Notes under the pieces: generated by a model
Database searches by the model: none
What the model saw: only the letters and a program-made list of their open reading frames with translations
Told to the model about the DNA's origin: nothing
Part shown: piece by piece, positions 26,694 to 35,361 of the stretch
Layout of the letters: every line of letters starts with the position of its first letter
How positions within the stretch are numbered: the stretch's first letter is position 1
Position numbers and translations under genes: made by a program
DNA from: Streptomyces griseus subsp. griseus
GTDB lineage: Bacteria; Actinomycetota; Actinomycetes; Streptomycetales; Streptomycetaceae
Direction of reading: 5' to 3'
NCBI RefSeq assembly: GCF_000720255.1
Contig: NZ_JOJE01000001.1
Span: 709,270-773,269, forward strand
Length of the DNA: 64,000 nucleotides

Positions 26694-27431
26694 ATGCAAC
26701 GACGAACGGCGCAGTACCGGTGGGAGCAGTGGACCCAGCGGCCGTTGCTGGTCCTCGCCGTGGTGTTCGCCGCCGCCTACGCCGTGCCGATCGTCGACAC
26801 CTCGGCCGGCCACTCGCTGACGATGGCGTGCACCGTGGCCGAGTGGACGGTGTGGGCGGCGTTCGCCGGGGACTACGTGGTGCGCCTGGGGCTGACGTCC
26901 GACCGGCGGACGTTCGTCCGTACCCACTGGCTGGACCTGTGCGCGGTGGTGCTGCCGCTGCTCCAGCCGCTGCGGCTGCTGCGGGTGGTCTCCACGCTGC
27001 TGCTGGTGGGGCGGCGGGCGCGGATGGCCTCGCAGATCCAGCTGACGACGTATGTCGGCGGATCGGTGGTGGGGCTGCTGATGTTCGGGTCGCTGGCCGT
27101 ACTGTCGGTGGAGCGGGACTCGCCCAATGGGAACATCCGCACGCCGGGTGACGCGCTGTGGTGGTCCTTTACGACGATGACGACCGTGGGGTACGGGGAT
27201 CACGCGCCGACGACGGGTGTGGGGCGGTTGATCGCGGTCGGGCTGATGCTGAGCGGGATCGCGTTGCTGGGTGTGGTGACCGCGAACATCGCCGCGTGGT
27301 TCATCGAGCGGTTCGAGAAGGACGACGTGGAGGAGCGGGAGCAGACGCAGGCGATTCGGGCGCTCACGGAGGAGGTACGGGCGCTGAGGGCCGAGGTCGC
27401 GGCGTTGCGGGAGCAGTCGGTCAGACAGTGA
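26694..27431 (+). CDS. Voltage-gated-type potassium channel
   Basis: ATG 26694 gives 245 residues; the earlier frame start at 26652 lies in the aceE terminator. The N-terminal part has four short hydrophobic helices (LLVLAVVFAAAYAVPI; TVWAAFAGDYVVRLGL; LDLCAVVLPLLQPL; LRLLRVVSTLLLVGRRARM), the last Arg-rich like an S4 segment, then a pore domain with selectivity filter TTVGYGD (Thr164-Asp169) and S6 (LSGIALLGVVTANIAAWFI). A C-terminal coiled coil (ALTEEVRALRAEVAALREQ) should tetramerise it. It is a K+ channel of the VIC family. It carries its own start behind the aceE terminator. Confidence 0.93.
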   Translation: MQRRTAQYRWEQWTQRPLLVLAVVFAAAYAVPIVDTSAGHSLTMACTVAEWTVWAAFAGDYVVRLGLTSDRRTFVRTHWLDLCAVVLPLLQPLRLLRVVSTLLLVGRRARMASQIQLTTYVGGSVVGLLMFGSLAVLSVERDSPNGNIRTPGDALWWSFTTMTTVGYGDHAPTTGVGRLIAVGLMLSGIALLGVVTANIAAWFIERFEKDDVEEREQTQAIRALTEEVRALRAEVAALREQSVRQ

Positions 27432-27795
27432 GCGGGACCGGCGACGCGGCGCAGCGGTGCGTGGTCCGGCCCGGAACGTGACCACGTCCGGACACGTGAC
27501 CGGGGGTCCCCGCGCATTCCGCTGCGAACGCCGCCATCAACAACTCCCAGAACCCCGGGGTCAGTTGAATGCTCAACCGGGGTTCACCGTGGCGGGTACC
27601 CGCGATCCGGGGTTCAATCACCCCGATTCCACGGGCCTGGGCGCGCTGTCCCCCTCCGGCAGCGCGTCCAGGCCCGTGGGAACGTGACCCACTGTCACCT
27701 GTGGAGCGCGCCGGAGGGGAGGGATCTTTAGCGAAGTCACCCTGATAGGGGAAATTCGTTGAAAACCCGTCAGGTATGCGCGTCAGGTGTGCACG
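27432..27795. other. Convergent spacer between K+ channel and MFS genes
   Basis: No gene is seen in this 364-bp stretch. It contains CCGGGGTTCA-type repeats near 27576 and 27607, and the strong bidirectional hairpin at 27629-27679. Confidence 0.7.
27629..27679. terminator. Bidirectional terminator, 20-bp stem
   Basis: CCACGGGCCTGGGCGCGCTG (27629-27648) pairs with CAGCGCGTCCAGGCCCGTGG (27660-27679), 20 bp with a single G-T pair and an 11-nt loop. It lies between convergent genes and can serve both. Confidence 0.85.
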
Positions 27796-29412
27796 TCAGA
27801 TGTGGCCGACCCCCGCGCCCGCCTCCGCGTTCTCGCCGCGCTTGGTGAGCAGGGCGACGAAGACGGCGACGACGGCGACACCGGCGGCCACCAGGGAGGC
27901 CAGGCTCATCCCGGAGATGAAGGTGTCGTGGGCGACGTCCGCGATCTTCGCCGCGACCGCCTCGGGGGTGCCCTTCGCCACCGGCGCCACGCCGACCTGG
28001 ACCGCCTCGGAGGCCTGGTCCAGCTGGGCGGGGGTGAGGTCCGGCAGACCCGCGTCCTTCCAGTTGCCGGGCAGGTCGCCGTCGACCTTGGAGGCCATCA
28101 CGGCACCCAGTACGGCCGTACCGAGGCTGCCGCCGATCTGCATCGCCGCCTGCTGGAGGCCGCCGGCGACACCGGACAGCTCCATCGGGGCGTTGCCGAC
28201 GATGACCTCCGTGGCGCCGACCATGACCGGCGCGAGGCCGAGGCCGAGCAGGGCGAACCAGATCGACATCACGGCGCTGCCGGTGTCCGTTTCCAGCGTG
28301 GACATGCCGTACATGGCGATCGCGGTGGCCGCCATGCCGCCGGCGAGCGGGATGCGCGGGCCCAGCTTGGTGATCATCGCGCCCGCGAGCGGGGAGCCGA
28401 CGATCATCATGCCGGTGAGCGGAAGCAGGTGCAGACCGGCGTCGATGGGACTCATCCCGTGCACGTTCTGGAGGTAGAACGTGACGAAGAACAGGCCGCC
28501 CATGAAGGCGATGGCCATCAGCACCATCAGGACGACACCCGCGGAGAGCGGGACGGAGCGGAACAGCGCCAGCGGGATGAGGGGCTCCTTGACCTTCGTC
28601 TCCCAGAAGGCGAAGAGGGCGAAGAGCAGCACCGAACCGGCTATGAACGCCCATGTCTTCCCGTCGCCCCAGCCCCAGGCGGGAGCCTTGATCAGGGCCC
28701 AGACCAGGCAGAACATCGCGCCCGAGAGCAGGGCGATGCCGAGGAGGTCGAAGGAGCGCGGGGCGTTCTCGGCCCGGTGGTCGAGGAGGATCACCACACC
28801 GAGGACCACGGCGATGATGCCGACCGGCACGTTGATGAAGAACACCGACTGCCAGTTGACGTGCTCGACGAGGACACCGCCGAGGATCGGGCCGCCCGCG
28901 GTGGACGCGCCGATGACCATGCCCCAGATGCCGATCGCCATGTTGAGCTTCTCGGCCGGGAAGGTGGCCCGTAGCAGGCCGAGCGCGGCGGGCATGAGCA
29001 GCGCGCCGAACAGGCCCTGGAAGACGCGGAAGGTGACGACGAACGCGATGCTGTCGGACAGTCCGATCGCGCCCGAGGCGGCGGCGAAGCCGACGACGCC
29101 GATGAGGAAGGTCTGCCGGTGGCCGAAGCGGTCGCCGAGTTTGCCCGCGGTGATCAGGGAAACCGCGAGGGCGAGGAAGTAGCCGTTGGTGATCCACTGG
29201 ACCTCGGCGAAGGTGGCGCCGAGATCCTTCTGGATGGCCGGGTTGGCGATGGCCACGATGGTGCCGTCGAGGGCCACCATCATGACGCCCACGGCGACGG
29301 TGATCAGGGTGAACCAGGGATGGCCGCGCAGCCCGCGGGCCGGTGCCGGGTCCGACGAGGACGGCGCGTTGTCCCCCGGGCCCGTCGCGTCGATGGTGGT
29401 CTGACTAGTCAT
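27796..29412 (-). CDS. MFS drug efflux transporter, DHA2 (EmrB/QacA) family
   Basis: ATG 29412 gives 538 residues and about 14 hydrophobic helices, the DHA2 layout. TM1 is followed by LDGTIVAIANPAIQKDLG (motif D1-like) and the loop 2-3 motif GKLGDRFGHRQ, and motif C lies in IGASTAGGPILGG. Such proton antiporters export structurally diverse toxic compounds or secondary metabolites. A TetR regulator is divergent, 66 nt away, with a palindrome between them, the standard self-regulated pump arrangement. The N-terminus (TTIDATGPGDNAPSS) is a cytosolic Ser/Pro-rich tail. Substrate unknown. Confidence 0.93.
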   Translation of the reverse strand: MTSQTTIDATGPGDNAPSSSDPAPARGLRGHPWFTLITVAVGVMMVALDGTIVAIANPAIQKDLGATFAEVQWITNGYFLALAVSLITAGKLGDRFGHRQTFLIGVVGFAAASGAIGLSDSIAFVVTFRVFQGLFGALLMPAALGLLRATFPAEKLNMAIGIWGMVIGASTAGGPILGGVLVEHVNWQSVFFINVPVGIIAVVLGVVILLDHRAENAPRSFDLLGIALLSGAMFCLVWALIKAPAWGWGDGKTWAFIAGSVLLFALFAFWETKVKEPLIPLALFRSVPLSAGVVLMVLMAIAFMGGLFFVTFYLQNVHGMSPIDAGLHLLPLTGMMIVGSPLAGAMITKLGPRIPLAGGMAATAIAMYGMSTLETDTGSAVMSIWFALLGLGLAPVMVGATEVIVGNAPMELSGVAGGLQQAAMQIGGSLGTAVLGAVMASKVDGDLPGNWKDAGLPDLTPAQLDQASEAVQVGVAPVAKGTPEAVAAKIADVAHDTFISGMSLASLVAAGVAVVAVFVALLTKRGENAEAGAGVGHI

Positions 29413-29461
29413 ACCGACGAGGCTAGTGACAGCCTCTGACAATTGACAAATGGGTTCACAA

Positions 29462-29474
29462 GTCAGTAACTGAC
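29462..29474. promoter_or_regulatory. Candidate TetR operator
   Basis: GTCAGTAACTGAC is a palindrome with one central unpaired base, 4 nt before the tetR ATG and inside the 66-nt divergent space with the MFS gene. A TTGACA hexamer lies at 29443. Proximity and symmetry are the only evidence. Confidence 0.5.
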
Positions 29475-29478
29475 ACCT

Positions 29479-30105
29479 ATGGAAACACTGCGCGAACGCA
29501 AGAAGCAGCGCACCCGGGACGCGCTGGTGCGGGCCGCCGTGGAACTGTTCACCTCGCAGGGGTACGACCGCACCACCGTCGACGACATCGCCGCGGCCGT
29601 CGACGTCTCCCAGCGCACCTTCTTCCGTTACTTCGCCGGCAAGGAGGAGGCCGCGCTCGCCCTCCAGGACATGGTGGTCGCGCGATTCGTGGCCTCGGTG
29701 CGCGAGCGGCCGTCGCACGAGACGCCCCTGGAGGCGATGCGGCAGGCCGTCGTAGAGGGATGGGACACCATCAACGAGATCATCGAGTCGGTCGTGCCGG
29801 TCGAGCAGTACCTGCGCATGTACTCCGTGATCGAGTCGAGCCCGGTCCTCCTCGCGGCCCATCTGCGGCGCTCCACGGAGACAGAGGAGAGGCTCGCGCA
29901 CGTCCTCGCCGAACGCGAGGGCGTCGATCTGGACACCGACCCCCGCCCGCGGCTGGCCGTGGCCGTCTTCAGCGGGGTGATGCGGGTGACGGAACGTCAG
30001 TGGACCATGGCCGGGGACTTCAGCCTGGAGACCATGCGCGAGATGACGATCTCGTATCTCGAACAGGTGGGGCCGACACTCACGGAGAACTGGCGGACAC
30101 ACTGA
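29479..30105 (+). CDS. TetR family transcriptional regulator
   Basis: The 208-residue protein begins METLRERKKQRTRDALVRAAVELF and continues GYDRTTVDDIAAAVDVSQRTFFRYFAGKEEA, a textbook TetR N-terminal helix-turn-helix (residues 7-55). The C-terminal ligand-binding domain is all-helical and of usual length. It is divergent from the DHA2 efflux gene, so it most likely represses the pump and itself through the palindrome in the shared 66-nt space. A ligand is presumably a pump substrate; it cannot be identified from sequence. Confidence 0.92.
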   Translation: METLRERKKQRTRDALVRAAVELFTSQGYDRTTVDDIAAAVDVSQRTFFRYFAGKEEAALALQDMVVARFVASVRERPSHETPLEAMRQAVVEGWDTINEIIESVVPVEQYLRMYSVIESSPVLLAAHLRRSTETEERLAHVLAEREGVDLDTDPRPRLAVAVFSGVMRVTERQWTMAGDFSLETMREMTISYLEQVGPTLTENWRTH

Positions 30106-30187
30106 GGTCGTCGTCACGCAGCACGAAACGTGATCCCCGTCACTTGGTTAACGCGAGACCCTCTCGTTCTCTTAGTGTGTCCTCCCA

Positions 30188-31405
30188 GTGACTTCCTTCG
30201 ACACCTCCCCGCAACTCAACGTCTGGCGCGCACTGCTCGCCCTGGCCGTGGTCTTCGTGATGCTGGCGACCACCGGTTGGACCGCCCTGCGCAACCAGCG
30301 GGAGGCCACCGCTCTCCAGGCCTCGCTCACCGCGTGGCAGCACGGCAAGGTCGCCGGGCACCACCTGCCGGACCCGCACGCGACCCCCACCCGGCTCGCC
30401 ACGTTCTTCACTTCGCTCACGGCGGCACAGCGCGCGTCCCTCGCCCGCAAGTACCCGCTCGCGGTCGGCAACATGAACGGCGCCCCGGCCGAACTGCGCT
30501 ACCGCGCCAACCGCATCGCGCTCACGCAGGCCCGCGCCCAGGAGCGCAAGCGCATGCACGACCCGCGGCTCACCGAGGCCGGCCAGCAGGAAGCCGGCCG
30601 CCGGATGCACCGCTTCGAGTCGATGATGAGCGCCGACCGCCAGATCCTCGCCTTCGACCCCGAGGGCTCGGGCCGGGCCGCCGAGGTGTTCGGCGACCTC
30701 GACAAGGCGCGCCGGATCTCCGTCGTCGTCCCCGGCGTCGACACCAACCTGCTCACCTTCCAGCGCACCAACCGCAGGTTCTCGGCACCGGTCGGCATGT
30801 CACAGGCCCTGTACGCGGCCGAGCGCGCGGCCAACCCCGGCACGCGCACGGCCGTGATCGCCTGGGCCGACTACACGACACCCAGCGGCCTCGGCATCGA
30901 CTCCGCCACCGCGATGCGCGCGGAGAGCGGCGCCGTCCGGCTCAACGCCCTGCTGCGCGCGCTGCCCGGCGGCTCGCCCGTGTCGCTGTTCTGCCACAGC
31001 TACGGCTCCGTGGTCTGCGGGGTCGCCGCGCGCGACCTGCCGTCCCGGGTGGCCGACATAGCGGTGGCCGGCAGCCCCGGCATGCGGGTCTCCAACGCCG
31101 CGCACCTGGACACCACCGCACGGGTGTGGGCGATGCGGGACGCCGACGACTGGGTGCAGGACGTGCCCTACCTGGAGGTCGGCGGCCTCGGACACGGCGA
31201 GGACCCGATGTCGTCCGCGTTCGGCGCACGCGTGCTGTCCGCCCGGGACGCGCACGGGCACGGCGGCTACTTCGAACCGGGCACGGACAGCCTGCGCAAC
31301 TTCGCGGAGATCGGAGTTGGCGCGTACCGGTCCGTGCAGTGCGCGAACGATTCCGACGTGTGCCGGGAGGGTTTGTCCGGTACGACAGCGGTCGAACGCG
31401 CGTAG
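30188..31405 (+). CDS. DUF1023 alpha/beta hydrolase, membrane-anchored
   Basis: The 405-residue protein (GTG start) has an N-terminal membrane anchor (ALLALAVVFVMLATTGWTAL). A helical linker with charged residues leads to a DUF1023 alpha/beta hydrolase domain: ISVVVPGVDTNLLTF, TAVIAWADYTTPSGLG, and nucleophile elbow LFCHSYGSVVCG (Ser in HSYGS). VWAMRDADDWV carries the likely Asp and a His follows in GLGHGEDPMSS. DUF1023 proteins are actinobacterial hydrolases of unknown substrate, mostly outside the cell. The gene follows tetR by 82 nt with its own promoter-like space and precedes the DUF4429 gene. Confidence 0.85.
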   Translation: MTSFDTSPQLNVWRALLALAVVFVMLATTGWTALRNQREATALQASLTAWQHGKVAGHHLPDPHATPTRLATFFTSLTAAQRASLARKYPLAVGNMNGAPAELRYRANRIALTQARAQERKRMHDPRLTEAGQQEAGRRMHRFESMMSADRQILAFDPEGSGRAAEVFGDLDKARRISVVVPGVDTNLLTFQRTNRRFSAPVGMSQALYAAERAANPGTRTAVIAWADYTTPSGLGIDSATAMRAESGAVRLNALLRALPGGSPVSLFCHSYGSVVCGVAARDLPSRVADIAVAGSPGMRVSNAAHLDTTARVWAMRDADDWVQDVPYLEVGGLGHGEDPMSSAFGARVLSARDAHGHGGYFEPGTDSLRNFAEIGVGAYRSVQCANDSDVCREGLSGTTAVERA

Positions 31406-31471
31406 AGAATGCAGGAACTGCGGTGTGCGCGGGGAGGCGACGGAGGAGCTGTGCCGCATACGATGAGCCGC

Positions 31472-32320
31472 ATGGGTGACGTACTGGCCGGATTTCATGC
31501 CGCCTGGGAGTTCGAGTCCGACTCCGTGCTCATCCGCTACGAACGGGGGATACGAACACCCAAGCTGTTCCAGGCACTCGGCGAGCGCCGCATCCCCCTG
31601 GCGGCGATCGCGGGAGTGACACTCACCCCCGGCAGACGGGGAACCGTGGTACTGCGCGCCGAGCCGAGGCCCGGTGCGGATCCGCTGATGGAGGCGGCCG
31701 CGGGACAGCTGAAGGAAGGGTGCGACCCGTACCGGCTGGTGCTGCCGGCCGAGCGGGAGACGCTCGCGGAGTACTACGCCGACGAGCTGCGGGCGCAGTT
31801 GGCGGACGTCGACGAGGGCCCCGCCGAGCGGTATCTGGTGGCGCCGCCCGAGGCGCCGATGCAGTTCAAGGCGTACGACGGGAAGGCGTCCTTCGACGGG
31901 CGGAACGTCCACTTCCGATGGTTCTGGACGGGGGCGTCGTCGGCCAAGTGGAAGGCCGGCGACCAGAGTTTCCGGGTCGCCGACCTCAGCGGGGTGGAAT
32001 GGCGCTCACCGGAGGTCTTCGAGGGGCATCTGCGGCTGCTGGGCCGGGAGAGTTCGCCGGTGCAGGCGGATCAGGATCCGGCGGCGGTGGTGTTCGGGGT
32101 GGGGTACGGGCCGGTGCATGAATCACTGCCGTTCGCCGCGGGGGTGTTGGCGGCGGTGCGCTCCGCCGGTCCTACCGCTGTCCCGGCCACGGCTGCGCCG
32201 CGCCGGGATCCTGCGGATATCGCCGATCGGATTCGGCATCTTGGGGAGCTTCATCAGGCGGGACTGGTGACTGACGAGGAGTTCTCTTCCAAGAAGGCCG
32301 AGTTGTTGGCGCAGTTGTAG
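31472..32320 (+). CDS. Tandem DUF4429 protein with C-terminal SHOCT
   Basis: ATG 31472 (MGDVLAGFHAAWEFESD) gives 282 residues. Two DUF4429 domains follow each other: residues 8-120 (VLIRYERGIRTPKLFQAL, IAGVTLTPGRRGTVVLR) and 127-225 (FKAYDGKASFDGRNVHFRW, DLSGVEWRSPEVFEGHLRL). The last 40 residues are a short C-terminal SHOCT helix pair (DIADRIRHLGELHQAGLVTDEEFSSKKAELL). DUF4429 domains resemble PH-like folds found in Streptomyces cytoplasmic proteins, function unknown; SHOCT motifs often mediate oligomerisation. It is the last gene before the dispersed repeat at 32346. Confidence 0.88.
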   Translation: MGDVLAGFHAAWEFESDSVLIRYERGIRTPKLFQALGERRIPLAAIAGVTLTPGRRGTVVLRAEPRPGADPLMEAAAGQLKEGCDPYRLVLPAERETLAEYYADELRAQLADVDEGPAERYLVAPPEAPMQFKAYDGKASFDGRNVHFRWFWTGASSAKWKAGDQSFRVADLSGVEWRSPEVFEGHLRLLGRESSPVQADQDPAAVVFGVGYGPVHESLPFAAGVLAAVRSAGPTAVPATAAPRRDPADIADRIRHLGELHQAGLVTDEEFSSKKAELLAQL

Positions 32321-32345
32321 TCGTTTTTCGGGTGCCGGGGGCCGG

Positions 32346-32404
32346 GGGGCTGGTCGCGCCCACGCGGCGGAGCCGCATATCAGCACAGCCCCGCGCCCCT
32401 GGGT
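32346..32404 (-). repeat. Dispersed Streptomyces intergenic repeat (third copy)
   Basis: GGGCTGGTCGCGCCCACGCG onward to CACAGCCCCGCGCCCCTGGG lies in the gap between convergent genes. It matches copies A and B inside the PRTase-StiP gene, which shows the element is mobile or frequently copied. A central GCGGCGGAGCCGC palindrome is partly conserved. Confidence 0.75.
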
Positions 32405-32440
32405 GTGCGCAGTTCCCCGGCGCCGAAAAGTGAGGTCTGT

Positions 32441-33457
32441 CTACTCACGTCCGGCGGAAGCGAACCGCATGTCCGCGTACCTGTTGCCTGCCACCTTTGT
32501 CGCGATCGGGTCCAGCTGGGACAGGTCCTCCTCGGTGAGCGTGATGCGGGTGGCGGCCACGTTCTCCTCCACCCGCGTGGGCTTGCGGGTGCCCGGGATC
32601 GGGACCAGGGGGAGGTTGTGGACCGCTGCCTGGTGGTGGATCCATGCGAGAGCGACCTGGCCCAGTGAAGCTCCGTGCGCCTCGGCGATCTCGCGGATCG
32701 GGTCCAGCAGGGTCGCGTTGGTCGTCGCGTTCTCGCCGGTGAAGCGGGGGTGCTGACGGCGGTGGTCGTCGGGGGTGAGGTCCTTGTCGGCGTGAGTGAA
32801 GGAGCCGGTGAGGAAGCCCCGGCCCAGCGGGGAGTAGGGGACGAGGGTCACGCCCAGCTCTCGGGCCGTCGGGACGACCCGCGCCTCGATGTCGCGGCTG
32901 AAGAGGGACCACTCCGACTGGACGGCGGCGATGGGGTGGACGGCCTGGGCGGCGCGCAGTTCGCCGCCGGTGACCTCGCTCAGGCCCAGGTGCTTGACCT
33001 TGCCCTCGCGGACGAGGTCGGCCATCACGCCGACGGTCTCCTCGATCGGCACGTTCACGTCGCGGCGGTGCATGTAGTAGAGGTCGATCACATCGACGTC
33101 GAGGCGCTTCAGGCTCGCCTCGACGGCCTGACGGATGTACGGCGCGTCGTTGCGGATGATCCGCCGGGTGGGGTCGTCCGGGGGTATCGACAGGGCGAAC
33201 TTGGTCGCGATGACGACCTCGTCGCGGTGCGCCTTGAAGAACGGGGAGAGGAAGCGCTCGTTCTCACCGGCGCCGTAGGCGTCCGCCGTGTCGTAGAGAG
33301 TGACGCCGAGTTCCAGGGCCCGTTCCAGGGTGGCCCGCGACTCCTTCGCGTCCGCGGGGCCGTAGCCGAAGCTCATGCCCATGCAGCCGAGACCCTGGAC
33401 ACCCACCTCGGGGCCGTTGTCGCCGAGCCGTGCTGTGGGAATCCTGCTGTCGGTCAT
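32441..33457 (-). CDS. Aldo/keto reductase
   Basis: The 338-residue NADPH-dependent reductase has the AKR barrel and active-site pattern: DTADAYGAGENERFL (Asp and Tyr), VVIATKF (Lys), IDLYYMHRRD (His) and a C-terminal VPIPGTRKPTRVEENVAA cofactor motif typical of the AKR11/13-like family near YakC/Tas reductases. It reduces an unidentified aldehyde or ketone in the cytosol. The MerR-type gene lies 30 nt upstream on the same strand with a dyad in its promoter, so the two form an operon. It faces the repeat at its 3' end. Confidence 0.95.
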   Translation of the reverse strand: MTDSRIPTARLGDNGPEVGVQGLGCMGMSFGYGPADAKESRATLERALELGVTLYDTADAYGAGENERFLSPFFKAHRDEVVIATKFALSIPPDDPTRRIIRNDAPYIRQAVEASLKRLDVDVIDLYYMHRRDVNVPIEETVGVMADLVREGKVKHLGLSEVTGGELRAAQAVHPIAAVQSEWSLFSRDIEARVVPTARELGVTLVPYSPLGRGFLTGSFTHADKDLTPDDHRRQHPRFTGENATTNATLLDPIREIAEAHGASLGQVALAWIHHQAAVHNLPLVPIPGTRKPTRVEENVAATRITLTEEDLSQLDPIATKVAGNRYADMRFASAGRE

Positions 33458-33487
33458 CGTGTCCTTTCAGGTGTTTCCTGTGCTGTG

Positions 33488-33952
33488 TCACGCGCTCCCG
33501 GCACCGGTGTAGAAGCTGATCTTGCGATCGAGCACCTGGAGCGTGTCGTTGAGTTCGGCGATGCGGGTGAGCACGTCCCGGCGGGTCGACTCCAGCAGCG
33601 CGCGCCGCGCCGCGTAGGTGCCCTCGCCCTCGCGCACCAGCTCGGCGTACCGGACCATGTCGGCGACGGGCATGCCGGTCAGCCGCAGCTTTCCGACGAA
33701 GTCGAGCCAGTCCAGGTCACGGTTGCAGTAGCGGCGCTGACCGGTGTGCGAGCGGTCGATGTGGGACATCAGCCCGATCCGCTCGTACCAGCGCAGGGTG
33801 TGCGCCGTCAGGCCGGTGAAGGCGACGACCTCGCTGATCGTGTACCTGTCCTGCCCCTCGGGGCGCGGATGGCGCCGGGGCGGAGCGGCACAGACGTCAG
33901 CGGGGGCGGGGGTTTCCTCGGTGGTCGCGGGCGGGGTCTGCATCACCGTCAT
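33488..33952 (-). CDS. MerR family transcriptional regulator
   Basis: ATG 33952 gives 154 residues (alternative ATG at 33943). After a 36-residue Pro-rich leader, the winged helix-turn-helix reads YTISEVVAFTGLTAHTLRWYERIGLM, then QRRYCNRDLDWLDFV and a dimerisation helix ending in LQVLDRKISFY, the MerR pattern without metal-binding Cys. It probably binds the dyad CTTGAGTGCACTCCAAG just upstream, and activates the operon with the aldo/keto reductase located 30 nt downstream. An effector is not apparent. Confidence 0.93.
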   Translation of the reverse strand: MTVMQTPPATTEETPAPADVCAAPPRRHPRPEGQDRYTISEVVAFTGLTAHTLRWYERIGLMSHIDRSHTGQRRYCNRDLDWLDFVGKLRLTGMPVADMVRYAELVREGEGTYAARRALLESTRRDVLTRIAELNDTLQVLDRKISFYTGAGSA

Positions 33953-33968
33953 GACTCCAACGTAGAAC

Positions 33969-33986
33969 CCTTGAGTGCACTCCAAG
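33969..33986 (-). promoter_or_regulatory. MerR-type operator dyad
   Basis: CCTTGAGTGCACTCCAAG is a dyad around TGCA, 17 nt ahead of the MerR start at 33952. MerR regulators bind such dyads within promoter spacers, so this is the likely auto-regulatory site controlling the MerR-AKR operon. Confidence 0.6.
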
Positions 33987-34048
33987 CAAGCGGGAAAGGT
34001 GAGAAAACCGTGGGACGTGGCGTGATCACTGCGATTACCGTGCGGAGC

Positions 34049-34519
34049 ATGACACTTGTACGCCGCGCCGTGCCCGAGGACGCCGCCGAAGTGCTGCGGC
34101 TGCGTCAGGTGATGATCGACTCGATGGCGGGGGCGGACTCCGCCACCGGCTGGCAGGCGGAGTCCCGGCCGGAACTCACGGCCCGACTCGCCGAGCCCGA
34201 GGGACAGTTCGCCGCCTTCGCCGTGGACCACCCCGAGCGGCCCGGGGCGCTGGCGGCGCTGGCGGTCGGGACGATCGAGTACCGGATCGGGCGGGCCGGC
34301 AACCCGCGCGGCACGATCGGCTACGTCTTCAGCGTCGCCACCGACCCGGGCGCGCGCCGCCGGGGGTACGCCCGCGCCTGCATGGAAACGCTGCTGGAAT
34401 GGTTCCGCGAGCGCGGCGTCCGGCAGGTCCACCTCACCGCGTCCGCGGACGCCGAGCCGCTGTACGCCTCGCTGGGCTTCAGGCTCAAGCCCGACCCCAT
34501 GATGGAGCTGACGCTCTGA
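34049..34519 (+). CDS. GNAT family N-acetyltransferase
   Basis: ATG 34049 gives 156 residues (MTLVRRAVPEDAAEVLRLR). Motif A reads FSVATDPGARRRGYARACMETLLEWF (pyrophosphate loop R-R-x-G-Y-A) and motif B follows in VHLTASADAEPLYASLGFRLKPDPMMEL. It is a typical single-domain GNAT acetylating an unknown amine. It is divergent from the MerR gene across 96 nt, and 19 nt precede the next serine hydrolase gene, so the two may share a transcript. Confidence 0.93.
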   Translation: MTLVRRAVPEDAAEVLRLRQVMIDSMAGADSATGWQAESRPELTARLAEPEGQFAAFAVDHPERPGALAALAVGTIEYRIGRAGNPRGTIGYVFSVATDPGARRRGYARACMETLLEWFRERGVRQVHLTASADAEPLYASLGFRLKPDPMMELTL

Positions 34520-34538
34520 TCCGCATAGGCTCGACGGC

Positions 34539-35360
34539 ATGTCGTTGAAGAGCCTCGGGTTGATCGAAAACTGGCCGGTTCCCACCGCTGCGGCGGGTGT
34601 CGTGCGGGCGGACGGCGCGGTGCTGGGCACCCACGGGCCGGTCGGGCAGCGGTTTCCGCTGGCTTCGGTCACCAAGCCGCTCGCCGCGTACGCCGCGCTC
34701 GTCGCCTACGAGGAGGGCGCGGTGGAGCTCGACGAGCCCGCCGGGCCGGCCGGGTCGACGGTCCGTCACCTCCTCGCGCACACCTCGGGGCTGGCCTTCG
34801 ACGAACACCGCGTGACGGCGCCTCCCGGTGAGCGGCGGCTGTACTCCAACGCCGGGTTCGAGCAGCTCGGCGACCACATCGCCAAGGCGACGGACATCCC
34901 GTTCGCGGAGTACCTGCGGCAGGCGGTGCTGGAGCCTCTCGGCATGACCGGAACCTCACTGGAGGGCTCCCCCGCGAAGGACGGCGTGTCGACGGTCGAG
35001 GACCTGTTGAGGTTCGCCGCGGAGGTGCAGGCGCCGCGGCTGCTGGACCCGCGGACGGTCGCCGAGGCGATGACCGTCCAGTACCCGGGCACGAAGGGCG
35101 TCCTGCCCGGCTACGGCCACCAGAACCCCAACGACTGGGGCCTCGGCTTTGAGATCCGCGCCGCCAAGTCCCCGCACTGGACGGGGTCTTCGTCCTCACC
35201 GCGCACCTTCGGACACTTCGGCCAGTCCGGTACGTTCCTGTGGATCGACCCGGACGCGGGAGTCGCCGGGGTGGCTCTGACGGACCGGGCGTTCGGGCCC
35301 TGGGCGGTCGAGGTGTGGCCGGCGTTCACGGACGCCGTGCTGGCGGAGACGCGGGGCTGA
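34539..35360 (+). CDS. Beta-lactamase-fold serine hydrolase
   Basis: The 273-residue protein has a class C-like beta-lactamase fold: Ser43 in LASVTKPLAAY (SxxK), Tyr in YSNAGFEQLGD (YxN) and HFGQSGTFLWID near the C-terminus (HxG-type third motif). No signal peptide is seen, so it is probably cytoplasmic and acts as an esterase or peptidase rather than antibiotic resistance. It follows the GNAT gene by 19 nt, and the pirin gene converges 1 nt beyond its stop. Confidence 0.88.
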   Translation: MSLKSLGLIENWPVPTAAAGVVRADGAVLGTHGPVGQRFPLASVTKPLAAYAALVAYEEGAVELDEPAGPAGSTVRHLLAHTSGLAFDEHRVTAPPGERRLYSNAGFEQLGDHIAKATDIPFAEYLRQAVLEPLGMTGTSLEGSPAKDGVSTVEDLLRFAAEVQAPRLLDPRTVAEAMTVQYPGTKGVLPGYGHQNPNDWGLGFEIRAAKSPHWTGSSSSPRTFGHFGQSGTFLWIDPDAGVAGVALTDRAFGPWAVEVWPAFTDAVLAETRG

Positions 35361-35361
35361 C

